A DNA stretch of 64,000 nt from Candidatus Andeanibacterium colombiense (GTDB lineage Bacteria; Pseudomonadota; Alphaproteobacteria; Sphingomonadales; Sphingomonadaceae). The DNA lies in contig CP119316.1 in the NCBI GenBank assembly GCA_029202985.1, positions 992,001-1,056,000 on the forward strand. Direction: 5' to 3'. Within the stretch, counting starts at the first letter, position 1; each line of letters begins with the position of its first letter. The notes under the pieces were generated by a model. It saw only the letters and a list, made by a program, of their open reading frames with translations, was not told the origin of the DNA and searched no databases. Below are positions 63,631 to 64,000 of the stretch, in pieces. The translations under genes were made by a program, and so were the position numbers.

Positions 63631-64000
63631 ATGTTCGACTTTTCCACGATCGGCGTTGCCGACATCCTGCCATTCATCCTGGTGGGGTTCGGCGCGCAGA
63701 TCGTGGATGGGGCGCTGGGCATGGCTTTCGGTGTTCTCACCCAGACTATGCTTGTGAGCGTGCTCGGCGTCCCACCCGCATCGGCTTCGGCCAGCGTACA
63801 TCTGGTCGAGCTGTTCACCACCGGCGCATCGGGCGGGAGCCACATCTTCCACCGCAACGTAAACTGGAAGCTGTTCTGGCGTCTCGCCCCGACCGGGATC
63901 CTCGGCGGCGCGGCGGGGGCCTATCTGCTGTCCAACATCGACGCGAGCGCGGCCAAGCCCTTCGTGATGATGTATCTCGCCGGGATCGGGATTTACCTCG
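63631..64000 (+). CDS. TauE/SafE-family permease, N-terminal part (3' end outside window)
   Basis: The reading from ATG 63631 gives at least 123 residues without a stop. DILPFILVGFGAQIVDGALG and MAFGVLTQTMLVSVLGVPPA are the paired first helices of the TauE/SafE family, followed by ASGGSHIFHRNVNWKLFWRL and a further helix pair. Members export sulfite, sulfoacetate or taurine products. GAGAGGA precedes the start, 58 bases after the TonB receptor stop, so both are probably co-transcribed. Confidence 0.9.
   Translation, partial: MFDFSTIGVADILPFILVGFGAQIVDGALGMAFGVLTQTMLVSVLGVPPASASASVHLVELFTTGASGGSHIFHRNVNWKLFWRLAPTGILGGAAGAYLLSNIDASAAKPFVMMYLAGIGIYL

Noticed and set aside
1..64000. CRISPR arrays, rRNA operons, intact insertion sequences or prophage genes
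   Set aside because: No regular spaced repeats, rRNA, transposase, integrase or phage structural genes were seen.

Overview
The window is high-GC DNA, tightly packed with genes, from what is most likely an alphaproteobacterium of the order Sphingomonadales. This rests on several features: three large TonB-dependent receptors, a proton-pumping pyrophosphatase, an infA-maf-(short RNase E/G)-yacG-tRNA-Phe block, short-form HisG, CobS beside sphingomonad-type genes, and common use of GTG and TTG starts with ATGA-type overlaps. The genus cannot be read from the sequence. Both ends cut through genes: an HPr protein on the left and a TauE/SafE permease on the right.

Layout. 1-8.7 kb: HPr, an rRNA methyltransferase, YceI, rmuC with a coupled SH3 lipoprotein, formate-tetrahydrofolate ligase, and a tandem pair of exported proteins of unknown function. 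8.7-18.5 kb: housekeeping genes (Na/Pi-type transporter, def, recR, fmt, truA, a class A penicillin-binding protein, cobS). 18.5-25.6 kb: an accessory block with a glutathione S-transferase (GST) remnant, a divergent HxlR-SCP2 regulator and a tightly coupled ten-gene run of glyoxalase-fold (VOC), DoxX, DUF1428, GFA-like, GST and SRPBCC genes. This block lies between dnaJ-bolA and cobS, which are neighbours in many alphaproteobacteria. 25.6-34.2 kb: J-domain protein, bolA, pirin, epoxide hydrolase, LtrA, DUF2332, hisG-hisD-nusB, a 160-bp palindromic repeat and thiL.

34.2-43.1 kb: desaturase, hppA, a BioF2-type acyltransferase with a JmjC-like cupin protein and a thioesterase, and a PhoD phosphatase. 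43.1-47 kb: a TonB receptor behind nested palindromes, then a carboxymuconolactone decarboxylase-fold gene and its ECF41 sigma factor, preceded by a sequence matching the reported ECF41 promoter. 47-55 kb: 5-formyl-THF cyclo-ligase, uvrC, a TonB receptor with an unusual cysteine-bearing repeat insert, then infA-maf-rng-yacG-tRNA-Phe. 55-58 kb: a di-haem peroxidase with a small exported neighbour, an SDR and an RBBP9-type hydrolase.

58-64 kb: a probable sulfur-acquisition locus. It holds an SLC13-type permease, a four-cysteine Rrf2 regulator, a DUF2292/YezD-like small protein, a TonB receptor and a TauE/SafE permease. Three related palindromic sites in the three relevant intergenic gaps suggest one Rrf2 regulon. 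This locus and the HxlR detoxification block are the best candidates for undescribed systems here. No CRISPR array, rRNA gene, intact insertion sequence or prophage was seen.
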